A stretch of 61,807 nucleotides of DNA from Candidatus Heimdallarchaeota archaeon (GCA_019058275.1 JAHLVW010000012.1:1-61807), one strand, 5' to 3'; shown: positions 18,420-27,891, counted from the first letter of the stretch. The notes: a model not told the origin generated them from the letters alone. Numbers and translations: made by a program.

Positions 18420-20378
18420 TTAAGCCTCACTTACAACATATTCCTTATAGGTTTTCTGATTTTTTGGTAAAGTAAATTTGAAAATTGAACCCTTGTTCTT
18501 ACCTTCTGATATAGCTTCAATAGTTCCGCCGTGTGCTTCTACTAGGCTTTTCACTACTGCTAAGCCTAATCCTGAACCTGAACTTTTGGAATCTACTTTA
18601 GCATATTGGTCAAAAATTCTTTTGATATTCTTTTTCGCTATTCCTATACCATTATCTTTGATACTAACATCGATGAATCCGTTTTTCAGGTTTTGAGCTG
18701 AAATATGTATCTTACAATCCTTTTCTGTGAAATTTATTGCATTTATTATTAAATTCTTCAAGATTCTAATGACTTGTTCCTTATCACACCAAGCATCTAC
18801 TTTCTCAGGAATGTCTCGAGTAACAATAAATCCTTTATCAATAACTACTGATCCTATAGCTTCCAATGTATCAGTGACAATTTCTTTAATGCTATGTTTC
18901 TTAGGTTCTAAAGTAAAACCTTGTGATTCAAGTGTCGAGAAGTCAAGGATGTCTATCATGCTCTTGTAGACGTTTTCTAGATTATTTCGTAGATATTCTA
19001 ATGTTCCAAAAGTTTCTTCGTTTATTTCTCCTGATTGACCAGATAGAATTTGATCAATTAATTCTCGAGAACTTTTTAGTGGATCCAATAATCCAGTAGT
19101 TGTAACTTCTACAAAATCTGATCGTTCTTTATTCATTTTCAATAATTGTTCATTCAATTCTTCTAATTTCGAGTAGGATTTTACCAATTCATCCTCTTGA
19201 ATTGCTGAAGTTGTTACATCTTCACTTAAAACCAAAACCTCAGTTGTTTCTCCTTCCTTATTAGTCATTGGAACTAGCTTAAAGCTAATTATAGAAAATG
19301 ATTGAGGATTCTTTTCATCCAATTCTTTTATTTTTAATCTATTGACTGCGACTTTTTCTCCCGTTAGACCTTTTTTGAAATAGCTAATTAATGAATTTGG
19401 GAAAATCTGCTCCTCTTTCTTTGATTTTTTCATAACATTTATGCCAACTAGGTTATCACGATTCCTTCCAGTCATCATTTCAACTAATGGATTTACTCCT
19501 GTTAGAATCCCCTTTTTATTAATTGTGAATATAGCTATAGGTGAGTTGGATATAAGATTGTCTAATTCCTGTCTTGTTCTTCTGAATTTTTCTTCAGGAA
19601 CTAATGCACTAAATAATGCTGAATGAAGCTTGAACATATCTGGTACTGAAGTTAATTGTTCATCACCAACAACTATAGTTGGGAGAGACATAATATCATA
19701 TTTTTCTGCTAGTTCTGGTTCCTCTTCTATGTCTACCTTTCTGTAGGTAAGCTTGCCACCATATGAAGCTAAAACTTCTTGTAAAACCTCTTCTGCTGGA
19801 GCACAATAGACACAATCTTTTGATGTAAAAAGATAGATATCAGTAAAAATTGTAGTTGAATCCGCAATAATAACTGCAAGCTGTTCATATAACTCTAGGA
19901 GATTGTTGTATAGTGTTTGGAGTTCAATGTTTTTGCTTCTGAGCTCTTTTTCTATGATTTTTCTATATCTAATGTCTGTAATTATTGCATATGTACCAAT
20001 TGATTCACTATTAGGTCCTAATATTGGTGTACCACTAATTATTACTGGCACTTTTGAGCCAACTTTAGTTTTGAATGTAATTTCATATTGAGATGTTGCT
20101 TTTTCATTAAATCTTTTTTCTGACTCACGCCTAACTCTTGCTCGGTCTTTTGCTACAACTATGCTTAGGGAATCCATACCTATGAGTTCTTTATCTGCAT
20201 AACCAATCATCTGATGAATTTTTGGATTTGCATAGACAATTATCCCATTCATATCAGAAGCTATTATTCCCTCAGGCATAGTCTCAACTAATGTTTTGTA
20301 CCATCCACTTTCATTTAGAATCTTTACCAGTATAGGGTTGGGTTTGAATTCTCCCTCTCCTTCTGTAGAGGCTTTCAC
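18420..20378 (-). CDS. PAS-thioredoxin-PAS histidine-kinase-like protein lacking the acceptor His
   Basis: A 652-residue cytoplasmic sensor protein. Domains: PAS (about 24-137), a helical linker, a thioredoxin/glutaredoxin-like domain (about 178-260) with CVYC at 189-192 and cis-Pro in SLPT (231-234), a second PAS (about 268-390), a coiled-coil DHp-like segment (400-480) and an HATPase_c domain (about 495-640) with intact N-box NLIINAIN (542-549), DNGIGI (575-580) and GSGLGL (601-606). At the DHp H-box the sequence reads VTTTGLLDPL (425-434), so Thr428 stands where the phospho-acceptor His is expected. No response regulator is adjacent. It likely binds ATP; phosphotransfer is doubtful. Confidence 0.9.
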   Translation of the reverse strand: MKASTEGEGEFKPNPILVKILNESGWYKTLVETMPEGIIASDMNGIIVYANPKIHQMIGYADKELIGMDSLSIVVAKDRARVRRESEKRFNEKATSQYEITFKTKVGSKVPVIISGTPILGPNSESIGTYAIITDIRYRKIIEKELRSKNIELQTLYNNLLELYEQLAVIIADSTTIFTDIYLFTSKDCVYCAPAEEVLQEVLASYGGKLTYRKVDIEEEPELAEKYDIMSLPTIVVGDEQLTSVPDMFKLHSALFSALVPEEKFRRTRQELDNLISNSPIAIFTINKKGILTGVNPLVEMMTGRNRDNLVGINVMKKSKKEEQIFPNSLISYFKKGLTGEKVAVNRLKIKELDEKNPQSFSIISFKLVPMTNKEGETTEVLVLSEDVTTSAIQEDELVKSYSKLEELNEQLLKMNKERSDFVEVTTTGLLDPLKSSRELIDQILSGQSGEINEETFGTLEYLRNNLENVYKSMIDILDFSTLESQGFTLEPKKHSIKEIVTDTLEAIGSVVIDKGFIVTRDIPEKVDAWCDKEQVIRILKNLIINAINFTEKDCKIHISAQNLKNGFIDVSIKDNGIGIAKKNIKRIFDQYAKVDSKSSGSGLGLAVVKSLVEAHGGTIEAISEGKNKGSIFKFTLPKNQKTYKEYVVSEA

Positions 20379-20519
20379 AATTATTAGCTCCGGAACAAAA
20401 CTATCTTGAGTTAGTAGTCTATACAGAATTTTGTCATTTAAAGTAAAATAAATCTTATGATTAAGTACCTTTCGTTAAAAAAATGAGTTTTTGGTCTTAT
20501 GTAGAGAGTAATTTCCTAT

Positions 20520-22151
20520 CTAGTTCATTTTTTCATTCAATTTATCATTTTCGAGCAATTCTTTGGACCGTTTCTGTTTCTTTCCTAGTCCTCCTCCACC
20601 AGGTGTTTCGATAACTATAACATCATCTGATTCTAGAGGTGTTGTTATCTTACCTTGTAGAATGATTTTCTGACCATCTTTTGTTATTCTGTAGTAAACA
20701 CCTGTAAGTCCATCTTCACCATCTTTTAATCCCCAAGGTGGGACCTTCTGTCTTTCACCTAACAAACTAACAACAACAGGAACCTTTGCCCTAAATCTTC
20801 GAATAATACCCAAGCCACCTCTAAACTTACCCTTTCCACCACTATTTTCTCTAAAAGAATATTCTTCAACAATTAATGGATATCTAACTTCGATTTCTTC
20901 TATTGGGGTATTCATAGTATTTGTCATATTTGTGTGTATTCCATCTACACCATCCTTTGTTGGTCTACCACCAGAACCTCCACCTATAGTTTCATAGAAT
21001 GTAAAGGGATTTCCTTGTTGATCTCTTCCACCAATTATTAGATTATTCATTGTCCCTTGGGATGCTGCAGGTATTCTGTCAGGAATTATTTTTGAGAATG
21101 CTTTCAAGAGAGTATCAACAATTCTTTGAGAAGTTTCCACATTTCCACCAACAACAGCTGCAGGTGGTAATGCATTTAGAACAGTTCCCTTTGGTACTGT
21201 TACGGTAAGATGTCTGTATAATCCTTCATTAGCAGGTATTGTAGGATCTGTTATGGATCGCAATACGTAATAAGAACCTGATAGTGTTACAGCATAAGGG
21301 CAATTTACTGCTCCCCTTACTTGATTAGATGTGCCTGTGAAGTCAAAGTAGACATGGTCTTTTGTTGTTTTTACATTAACAACTAACTCAACTAATTTAT
21401 CATCTACCCCGTCCCCATCCAAATAGTCTCTTCCCTCAGATTCAGATTCGGGGAAGTTTTTGATTATTGATAAGAATCTTCTTTCAGAATAATTTAGTAT
21501 ATCATCAACTGCTAATTTGTATGTCTCTAAGCCTCTTACAGAAATTAATTCTTTTAACCTCTTCTCACCAATCCAATTGGCAGATAATTGAGCCATCAGG
21601 TCCCCTTTTCTTACTTTTGGTGTTCTTGAATTAATCATAATCAGATTTAAAATGTCTTTATTTACTTCTCCTTTTGAAACAATCTTCACAGGAGGAATCC
21701 TTAGACCTTCTTGAAAAATATCTGTTGCATTACCTGGCATGGAACCAGGTGTCATACCACCAATATCGCTATGATGTGCTCTGCTAACTGAGTAACCAAC
21801 AAGATTTTCCTTATAGAATATCGGAGTAACTATAGTGATATCCGGTAAGTGTGTTCCTCCTAGATAAGGATCATTTAGTATGAATGAATCCCCAGGGAAT
21901 ATTTCACCTTCAAATTTCTCCAAAACACTCTTTACAGTTAATGGCATCGCTCCCAAATGTACTGGAATGTGTTCTGCTTGTGCTGTCATCCTGCCTTCAA
22001 AATCGAATAACGAACAGCTATGATCCATCCTTTCCTTAATATTAGTACTATAAGCAGCATTTCTTAGGATAATTCCCATCTCTTCAGCGATGTATTCCAA
22101 TCCACCACGAATAACTTCTCGAGTAATTACATCTACAGGTGTTGTTTTCAT
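20520..22151 (-). CDS. hyuB: hydantoinase/oxoprolinase subunit B
   Basis: A 543-residue HyuB-family protein (N-methylhydantoinase B / acetone carboxylase alpha type). Family features include the N-terminal VITREVIRGGLEYIAEEMG, the segment HSCSLFDFEGRMTAQAEHIPVHLG, the NDPYLGGTHLPDI motif, HHSDIGGMTPGSMPG, and the Gly-rich end containing ETPGGGGLGKK. It pairs with HyuA, whose gene ends 4 bp upstream, to form an ATP-dependent amidohydrolase opening five-membered cyclic amides such as 5-oxoproline or hydantoins. The exact substrate cannot be told from sequence. Confidence 0.93.
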   Translation of the reverse strand: MKTTPVDVITREVIRGGLEYIAEEMGIILRNAAYSTNIKERMDHSCSLFDFEGRMTAQAEHIPVHLGAMPLTVKSVLEKFEGEIFPGDSFILNDPYLGGTHLPDITIVTPIFYKENLVGYSVSRAHHSDIGGMTPGSMPGNATDIFQEGLRIPPVKIVSKGEVNKDILNLIMINSRTPKVRKGDLMAQLSANWIGEKRLKELISVRGLETYKLAVDDILNYSERRFLSIIKNFPESESEGRDYLDGDGVDDKLVELVVNVKTTKDHVYFDFTGTSNQVRGAVNCPYAVTLSGSYYVLRSITDPTIPANEGLYRHLTVTVPKGTVLNALPPAAVVGGNVETSQRIVDTLLKAFSKIIPDRIPAASQGTMNNLIIGGRDQQGNPFTFYETIGGGSGGRPTKDGVDGIHTNMTNTMNTPIEEIEVRYPLIVEEYSFRENSGGKGKFRGGLGIIRRFRAKVPVVVSLLGERQKVPPWGLKDGEDGLTGVYYRITKDGQKIILQGKITTPLESDDVIVIETPGGGGLGKKQKRSKELLENDKLNEKMN

Positions 22152-22155
22152 CTTA

Positions 22156-24261
22156 TCACTTCCTGGTTAAATGTATAAGACCAAAAACATCTATTGATGC
22201 CTTCCAACCTGGAGGTACAACTGTTGTTGTATCATATTGTTCTATGATTACAGGCCCTACAATTACATTGTTCGCTTCCAACATACCTCTATTCAGTATT
22301 GGTGTTGGTTTGAAATCTTTTAGCTGTTCAAAATACACATCTCGAGTCTCAACATGAGCTTCTTCCAGTGGTTTCTGTTTACCTTTGGTTATTTTTGTTA
22401 GTGTTGGTTTCTTTATTACACCAATACTATTTATTCTGATATTCACCATCTCTATTTCTTCATCATCCAATACGTAACCATAAATCGCTTTGTGCTTATA
22501 ACAAAAGAGCTTGTAAAGTTGTTCTATGCCATTTTTATTGTTCAAGTTAACATCAGAAATAGGAATTAGTAATTCAAATCCTTGACCACTATAACGTAAA
22601 TCAACAAACCTTTGATGAACCATGTTTTTCTCTATAAATCCCTCTTCTTTTAGTATGTTTGAACCTTTATTCTGTAATTCTCCATAAAATGTTTCGAGTT
22701 CTTTGTAGTCGATATCAGCTAATTTCTTACGTATAGATTTTACATAGGTGTGTTTAGCATCAGTATATAGTAAACCCATCGTTGAAAATAGTCCAGGATT
22801 ATTTGGGACAATTATTTCTTTTATTTCCAGTTCACTAGCCAAAGCACAAGAATGTAATGGACCTGCTCCACCAAAAGCTAACAAAACAAAATCCCTAGGA
22901 TCTAATCCTCTTTCAATTGTAACGATTCTTAAAATTCGACTCATATTTATGTTAGCGATTTTAATTATCCCTAAAGTACTTTCAATTGTATCTAAATTCA
23001 ATAGCGCAGATACTTTTTGCTTGATACTTTTTTCTGCTAAATCTGGGTGAATAGGGAACGTTTTATCTAGCAATCCTTTTGGATTTAGTCTTCCAAAATA
23101 GAGATTCGCATCTGTTATTGTTGGGTTTTCCCCATTACGTCCATAACATGCAGGTCCAGGGTCAGAGCCAGCACTTATAGGTCCAACTTTCAAAGCATTC
23201 CCTTGATCAACCCAAGCGATAGAACCTCCACCAGAGGAGATTTCTGCTAAATCAATAAATGGAAATCTAGCAGGATAACCACTACCTTTTTTTATTCTAC
23301 CACTATGGACTTCTCCACCAACTTCATACTCAGATGTTAATGTAATAGCCTCATTAATAATAGTTCCAGCTTTTGCTGTTGTTCCACCCATGTCAAAAGA
23401 TAACAAGTTTGGTAAATCAAGAAATTCAGCTAGAAATCTGGATGCAACTACACCTGCTGAAGGACCACTTTCAATAATACTGACTGGAAGCTGTTGAATT
23501 TGTTCTGATTTGCTTACTCCCCCATTACTCTGCATGATAAATAATGGAGCATCTATTTGCAAATCAGTAAATGAATCAGTAAGCGATTTAACATATCTCG
23601 AGACTATTGGCATTAAAACTGCATTAATTGCTGTTGTACTTGTTCGTTCAAACTCCCTGTGCTCAGGAGATACTTCATAGCTAGCAGATAAATAAAAATC
23701 GCCTAATTTTTTCTTGAGATAGTTTTTAATTTCCTTTTCATGATTCGCATTTCTGTAGGAATGTAGAAGGGATATTGCTATGCTATTAACTTCTTCTTTC
23801 CTAATTGTCTCAATTATCGCATCAAGATCGTTAATCTGTAATGGTAAAAGAACTTGCCCTTGTGAATCAATTCGCTCAGATATTTCAAATCGGTATCTCC
23901 TTGGAATTATAGGAGAAGGACGTTCAAAGAAGAAATCATATAGTGCAGCTCGACATTGCCTGCCAATCTCTAGAACATCTCTGAATCCTTTAGTTGTAAT
24001 CAATGCTGATTTTGGCAATTCTAATTTAACTTGACCTAGAAAGGCATTTGTTGCTATTGTAGTAGCATGATATAATTGCTTTACATTTGGTTTTTCTTCA
24101 TTGGTTAATTCTTCATTTAAGCTCTGGATTATTGCTTCTTCTGGATTCTTAGGTGTTGTTGCTACTTTAATCTGTTTGTGAAGGCGACCGGTTTCTTTGT
24201 CTTGAATTATTATATCAGTAAAAGTACCACCAATATCTATTCCAATTGATATTTGTTTCAC
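22156..24261 (-). CDS. hyuA: hydantoinase/oxoprolinase subunit A
   Basis: A 701-residue HyuA-family ATPase of the actin/ASKHA fold. The N-terminal phosphate-1 motif is GIDIGGTFTDI (7-17), a second phosphate motif is SFDMGGTTAKAG, and LAFGGAGPLHSC matches the family's adenosine-side motif. Length is normal for the family. First gene of a two-gene operon with hyuB (4-bp gap). The homocysteine methyltransferase gene is divergent, with 228 bp between starts. Together the two subunits probably hydrolyse 5-oxoproline or a hydantoin at the cost of ATP. Confidence 0.94.
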   Translation of the reverse strand: MKQISIGIDIGGTFTDIIIQDKETGRLHKQIKVATTPKNPEEAIIQSLNEELTNEEKPNVKQLYHATTIATNAFLGQVKLELPKSALITTKGFRDVLEIGRQCRAALYDFFFERPSPIIPRRYRFEISERIDSQGQVLLPLQINDLDAIIETIRKEEVNSIAISLLHSYRNANHEKEIKNYLKKKLGDFYLSASYEVSPEHREFERTSTTAINAVLMPIVSRYVKSLTDSFTDLQIDAPLFIMQSNGGVSKSEQIQQLPVSIIESGPSAGVVASRFLAEFLDLPNLLSFDMGGTTAKAGTIINEAITLTSEYEVGGEVHSGRIKKGSGYPARFPFIDLAEISSGGGSIAWVDQGNALKVGPISAGSDPGPACYGRNGENPTITDANLYFGRLNPKGLLDKTFPIHPDLAEKSIKQKVSALLNLDTIESTLGIIKIANINMSRILRIVTIERGLDPRDFVLLAFGGAGPLHSCALASELEIKEIIVPNNPGLFSTMGLLYTDAKHTYVKSIRKKLADIDYKELETFYGELQNKGSNILKEEGFIEKNMVHQRFVDLRYSGQGFELLIPISDVNLNNKNGIEQLYKLFCYKHKAIYGYVLDDEEIEMVNIRINSIGVIKKPTLTKITKGKQKPLEEAHVETRDVYFEQLKDFKPTPILNRGMLEANNVIVGPVIIEQYDTTTVVPPGWKASIDVFGLIHLTRK

Positions 24262-24448
24262 AATGATCCTCTTCTCATAAGATTTGAAGTTTGGAAAGTT
24301 CAGTCAATAGAGAGTTATTTAATCGAGTATCAATTAATCCTTTCGATTACTTTTTTGATAACGATTTTATAGTATTTCCTTATAGTTTTTATGTGTTTTT
24401 TATATGAGTAACTTTTTTTTATAATTACAGTTCAAATATTATATAGAT

Positions 24449-24464
24449 TATACTAGTATACTAG
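24449..24464. promoter_or_regulatory. tandem/palindromic operator candidate before the methyltransferase
   Basis: TATACTAG occurs twice in direct tandem (24449-24456 and 24457-24464), and within it CTAGTATACTAG (24453-24464) is a perfect 12-bp palindrome. The element sits 26 bases before the ATG at 24490, with a TATA-like TTTTTTTATAATTA about 40 bases further upstream. This is where an archaeal repressor would block transcription start. It may instead be a TATA-rich core promoter that is symmetrical by chance. Confidence 0.4.
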
Positions 24465-24489
24465 GTATAGTTTCTGTCTGGTGAAATAA

Positions 24490-25380
24490 ATGAAAAAATC
24501 TATACTTAATTTAGCAAAACAAAGAGCAGTTTTCTTAGATGGAGCAATGGGCACAGAATTAATCGAAAAAGGGTTAGTTCTAGGTGATTCTGTTGAAAGG
24601 TTTTCAGCTTATTTTTCGGAGATTATTACTGAAATTCACAAAGGTTACTTTAACGTTGGAGTCGATATAATTCATACAAATACCTATGGTGCAACTCGAA
24701 TTGGATTAGGAAAGAAGTTAGAGGACAAAATTGAACTCATCAACCTTCGTCAAGTTGAAATAGCTAAGAATATCTGTCCAAAGAATGGTTATGTTGCTGG
24801 AAATATTGGACCTAACGCAGCTTTGCTTGAAAGAGATGGTGGTGAATATACACTTGGAATGTTCGAAGAAGCTTTCAATGAGCAGATAGCAGCCATGCTA
24901 AAAGGCAATGTTGACTTGTTTAGTATTGAAACCATGTATTACTTGGATGAAGCTATTACAGCAATTAAAGCGATTAAATCTGCTTCTTCAGATATACCAA
25001 TTATAGCAGCAATGACTTTTGCGAAAGTTGAAGAGGGATATAGAACGACCGTTGATAACAAAGAAGTAAAAGAATGCATTGAACAATTGGAAAAAGCTGG
25101 AGCTGATGTTGTTGGTTGTGGTTGTACTTTGGATAGTTTCGAAATGATAGGTTTAGCTAAAAAGATTAAAGCAGTAGCCAAAAAACCAGTAATTGTTCAA
25201 CCTACAGCAGGAGCGCCATTAACCGTCGCTGGGAAGAATCTTTATCCAATAAATCCGGAAAGATTTGCAAAAGACATGTTGGAAATGAAGAAACTCGGAG
25301 TAGAGTTTTTAGGTGGCTGTTGTGGAACATCATATAAGCACATTGAAAAAATGATTGCTGTGATTAAAAATTCTAAGTAG
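24490..25380 (+). CDS. homocysteine S-methyltransferase family protein
   Basis: A 296-residue pterin-independent homocysteine methyltransferase (MmuM/BHMT type, also the first domain of MetH). Motifs include FLDGAMGTELIEKGL at the N-terminus, HTNTYGATR (62-70) and the zinc-binding cysteines Cys212 (in VVGCGC) and Cys277-Cys278 (GGCCGTS). Members transfer a methyl group from S-methylmethionine, betaine, SAM or a corrinoid/folate domain to homocysteine to make methionine. Here the domain stands alone, so the donor cannot be named. It is divergent from hyuAB and preceded by a possible operator. Confidence 0.92.
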   Translation: MKKSILNLAKQRAVFLDGAMGTELIEKGLVLGDSVERFSAYFSEIITEIHKGYFNVGVDIIHTNTYGATRIGLGKKLEDKIELINLRQVEIAKNICPKNGYVAGNIGPNAALLERDGGEYTLGMFEEAFNEQIAAMLKGNVDLFSIETMYYLDEAITAIKAIKSASSDIPIIAAMTFAKVEEGYRTTVDNKEVKECIEQLEKAGADVVGCGCTLDSFEMIGLAKKIKAVAKKPVIVQPTAGAPLTVAGKNLYPINPERFAKDMLEMKKLGVEFLGGCCGTSYKHIEKMIAVIKNSK

Positions 25381-25592
25381 ATTAAATGTCTGAATTTGTT
25401 GGGAGGTTTTAAACAATCTCTGGTTTTCAATTTGTTTCGTTTTCACTAACATCTTTAGAAAGTATAGTGCAAGTTTTTACTGATCGAAACAATCTACGTT
25501 AGTCATTATATAATTTAGTAACTTAATAATACGTAAGATATAATAAATTCATCACCATTAGTATATTATCCGAAGACTTGGAGTGCTTTGAA

Positions 25593-26363
25593 ATGGATTA
25601 TGATAAATCAATAGCTGAAAATATGGAAAAGAATCTTTTTGCAAGATGTATTTGTAAAGAGGATGTTAATGTCTCTACTGTACTAGTTGGCTTTCCAGGC
25701 ATGGGATTAGCAGGTGCTATAGCAGCACAACACATTAGTGAGATAATGGAATTAAAAACAATAGGATTTGTAGAAGGAATTGTTATTCCTCCAGTCGCAG
25801 TTTTTCTTGATGGATATTTAAGACATCCATATAGAATCATGGGCAAAGAAGGTTTTGATATTGCAGTTTTCATTGGTGAAAGTGCAGTTAATGCAGAAGC
25901 ATCTTTTCATATTGCAAATGCAGTAATGAATTGGGCTGAGAAACATGGTGCAAAGGAAATAATTGCTCTTGATGGATTTGCTTATATGAATAAGAAAGAT
26001 GAAGCTAAAGTCTATTTAGTTGCAGAACCTGAGATAAAAGAAAAAGTAAGCAAATTAAATATACCACCTTTAAAGAGTGGGTTTATCAAAGGATTTGCTG
26101 GTGCCATTTTAAACAAAACAATGATTAGCGATGTAGATGGATTTGCTTTTCTCGTAGGTACTAGACCAGACTTACCAGATCCAGGTGCAGCAGCTTCTCT
26201 CATACAAACTCTTAATTCTTACAAAAACACAAACATCAATGTTGAAACCCTGAAAGAACAATCTGAATCTATTAAAAAGAAACTTGCTGAACTAGCTTTT
26301 CAAACTCAAGAAATGGTTGCCCCATCAACTGACAGATCTAGGAAGAAAACATTCTATACTTAA
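25593..26363 (+). CDS. PAC2-family protein (proteasome assembly chaperone homologue)
   Basis: A 256-residue PAC2/PbaA-PbaB-like protein. The family core is clear: VGFPGMGLAGAIAAQHI, FVEGIVIPPVAVFLDG, an FIGESAVNAEASFHIANAV segment, and a late GTRPDLPDPGAAASLIQTLN motif, then a charged helix. The last three residues are F-Y-T, fitting the HbYX pattern (hydrophobic-Tyr-any) with which such chaperones and proteasomal ATPases dock on the 20S core. I chose ATG 25593 because GGAG lies nine bases upstream; a TTG at 25578 would add five residues. It heads a plus-strand series with the HD and E1-like genes. Confidence 0.88.
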   Translation: MDYDKSIAENMEKNLFARCICKEDVNVSTVLVGFPGMGLAGAIAAQHISEIMELKTIGFVEGIVIPPVAVFLDGYLRHPYRIMGKEGFDIAVFIGESAVNAEASFHIANAVMNWAEKHGAKEIIALDGFAYMNKKDEAKVYLVAEPEIKEKVSKLNIPPLKSGFIKGFAGAILNKTMISDVDGFAFLVGTRPDLPDPGAAASLIQTLNSYKNTNINVETLKEQSESIKKKLAELAFQTQEMVAPSTDRSRKKTFYT

Positions 26364-26480
26364 GTTGGATTTTTTCCAACATTTTTCTTTTCTTTTAAAT
26401 TAATTAATGATAGCATATAAATCTATAAATGGTTATCATTTAGTTGTTACATATTTTAGCAATCATGAAATGTTAATAAT

Positions 26481-27113
26481 ATGAACACTTTGTGTGAGGT
26501 ATTAAATTTGAATAATCAAATACTGCTTTTTCTGCAAGAAACAATACGTTTGAAGAGAATGCTTAGAAGTGGGTGGGTTTATTCTGGCGTGTCACTAGCT
26601 GATGTTGAAAGCGTAGCAGATCATAGTTACATGATAACTCTTCTAACACTTATTATTGTACTTGATGAAAAAAGCAAAGGTAATGAAATTGATTTAGAGA
26701 AAGTTTTGATCATGAGTTTAATCCATGACTTGTCTGAATGTAATTCACAAGATTTAGATAGACGGATAAGAAAGTTCTCTGTTAAAAAATATGATGAATT
26801 CAAAAAAGAATTAGATAAAAATGCCATAAAATCTCTTCTCGATAATTTACCTCAAAATTTGGCCAGTAAAATAATGGCCTATTATGAAGAATTCATCAAA
26901 CATGAATCAATTGAATCAAAAATTGTTGTAGAAGCTGATCGCTTGGAAACTATTTTACAATTAAATGATTACATACAACGTGGTTTCCCTCAGAAGCTTT
27001 TCAAAGAATTTTTCGAGAACTTTAATCAAGAAAAAAGTAAATTTCAATTTGATCTTGTTAGAAATTTAGCTTCCACAATTCTGGAGGAATATGATGAGCA
27101 TGACAAAAATTAA
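26481..27113 (+). CDS. HD-domain phosphohydrolase (YfbR/HDDC2-like)
   Basis: A 210-residue HD-superfamily protein. The metal ligands fit: H48 in the ESVADHS motif, H82-D83 in LIHDLSE, and D153 in VEADRLE. The order and the N-terminal LKRMLRSGW segment match the YfbR/HDDC2 group, which hydrolyse deoxynucleoside 5'-monophosphates. The substrate here is inferred from family only. Its 3' end overlaps the start of the E1-like gene by 23 bp, so the two are likely co-translated. Confidence 0.86.
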   Translation: MNTLCEVLNLNNQILLFLQETIRLKRMLRSGWVYSGVSLADVESVADHSYMITLLTLIIVLDEKSKGNEIDLEKVLIMSLIHDLSECNSQDLDRRIRKFSVKKYDEFKKELDKNAIKSLLDNLPQNLASKIMAYYEEFIKHESIESKIVVEADRLETILQLNDYIQRGFPQKLFKEFFENFNQEKSKFQFDLVRNLASTILEEYDEHDKN

Positions 27114-27846
27114 TTACAAAAATAGCAGATATTCAAGATTCGTTGCAATTCCATCAATTGGAGCAAAGGGTTTAGAGCAAATTCGAAAAACCAAGGTTAC
27201 TGTTGTTGGTGTTGGTGGACTAGGTTCAGTAACTGCAACACAATTGGTAGCATTAGGTGTTCGCTTTCTTAGAATAATCGATAAAGACCTCGTAGAATTA
27301 ACTAACCTACAAAGGCAGACTTTATACCGCAACAAAGATATTGGCAAACCTAAAGTTCATATTGCAAAAGATTTCCTCCATGAATTAAATCCTGATGTTG
27401 AGATTGAAGCAATTCAAGATGCAATAACTTTAGAGAATGCTCATATGGCATCAAAAGATGCTGATTTTGTTGTCGACGCTGTTGATAGATTTAAACCAAG
27501 ATTTGCATTAAATCAGGAGTGTTTGGAAAAAGATATACCATTTATTTTTGGCGCAGTTAGTGGATTAAGTGGAAATACAATGACAGTCAAAAGAGAAAGT
27601 GCTTGTATTGATTGTATTTTTAGTCAAGCTGATGATGAAAAATTACCTACATCTGCTGAAGTAGGAATTCATCCTGCAATAATCAACATAATTGGTAGTA
27701 TCCAAATTTCAGAAGCAACCAGAATAATGATGGGAGAAGAACCGCTACTTCTCAATAAATTACAATTTTGTGATATAGGATCGATGCAATTTGAATCTTT
27801 AACTATCAATCCTAGAGTTGATTGTTCTTGCTCTAAGTACTTCTAA
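27091..27846 (+). CDS. E1-like ThiF/MoeB/HesA-family adenylyltransferase
   Basis: A 251-residue single-domain E1-like enzyme. It has the nucleotide loop GVGGLG (40-45), the DKDLVELTNLQRQ segment (64-76), the VVDAVD acidic motif (127-132), and structural zinc cysteines C172/C175 and C245/C247. These enzymes adenylate the C-terminal Gly-Gly of a ubiquitin-fold protein. At the position where MoeB/UBA4 relatives carry Cys in P-x-C-A-E, this protein has PTSAE (Ser188). It lacks a rhodanese or Ub-fold extension. It overlaps the HD gene. The ubiquitin homologue at 48876 is a conceivable partner but is 21 kb away. Confidence 0.92.
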   Translation: MMSMTKINYKNSRYSRFVAIPSIGAKGLEQIRKTKVTVVGVGGLGSVTATQLVALGVRFLRIIDKDLVELTNLQRQTLYRNKDIGKPKVHIAKDFLHELNPDVEIEAIQDAITLENAHMASKDADFVVDAVDRFKPRFALNQECLEKDIPFIFGAVSGLSGNTMTVKRESACIDCIFSQADDEKLPTSAEVGIHPAIINIIGSIQISEATRIMMGEEPLLLNKLQFCDIGSMQFESLTINPRVDCSCSKYF

Positions 27847-27891
27847 AAAACTAATTAGTATAGAAAATAAATAGAAAGATAAGATTTTAAA

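Noticed and set aside
18399..18440. GTAAGTG/CACTTAC repeat between plsY and the kinase-like gene
   Set aside because: The arms are seven bases with a 17-base loop and one arm lies in coding sequence; probably chance.
25381..25577. Possible riboswitch after the homocysteine methyltransferase
   Set aside because: No stable or conserved-looking stem was found; the spacer seems to hold only AT-rich promoter-like sequence.
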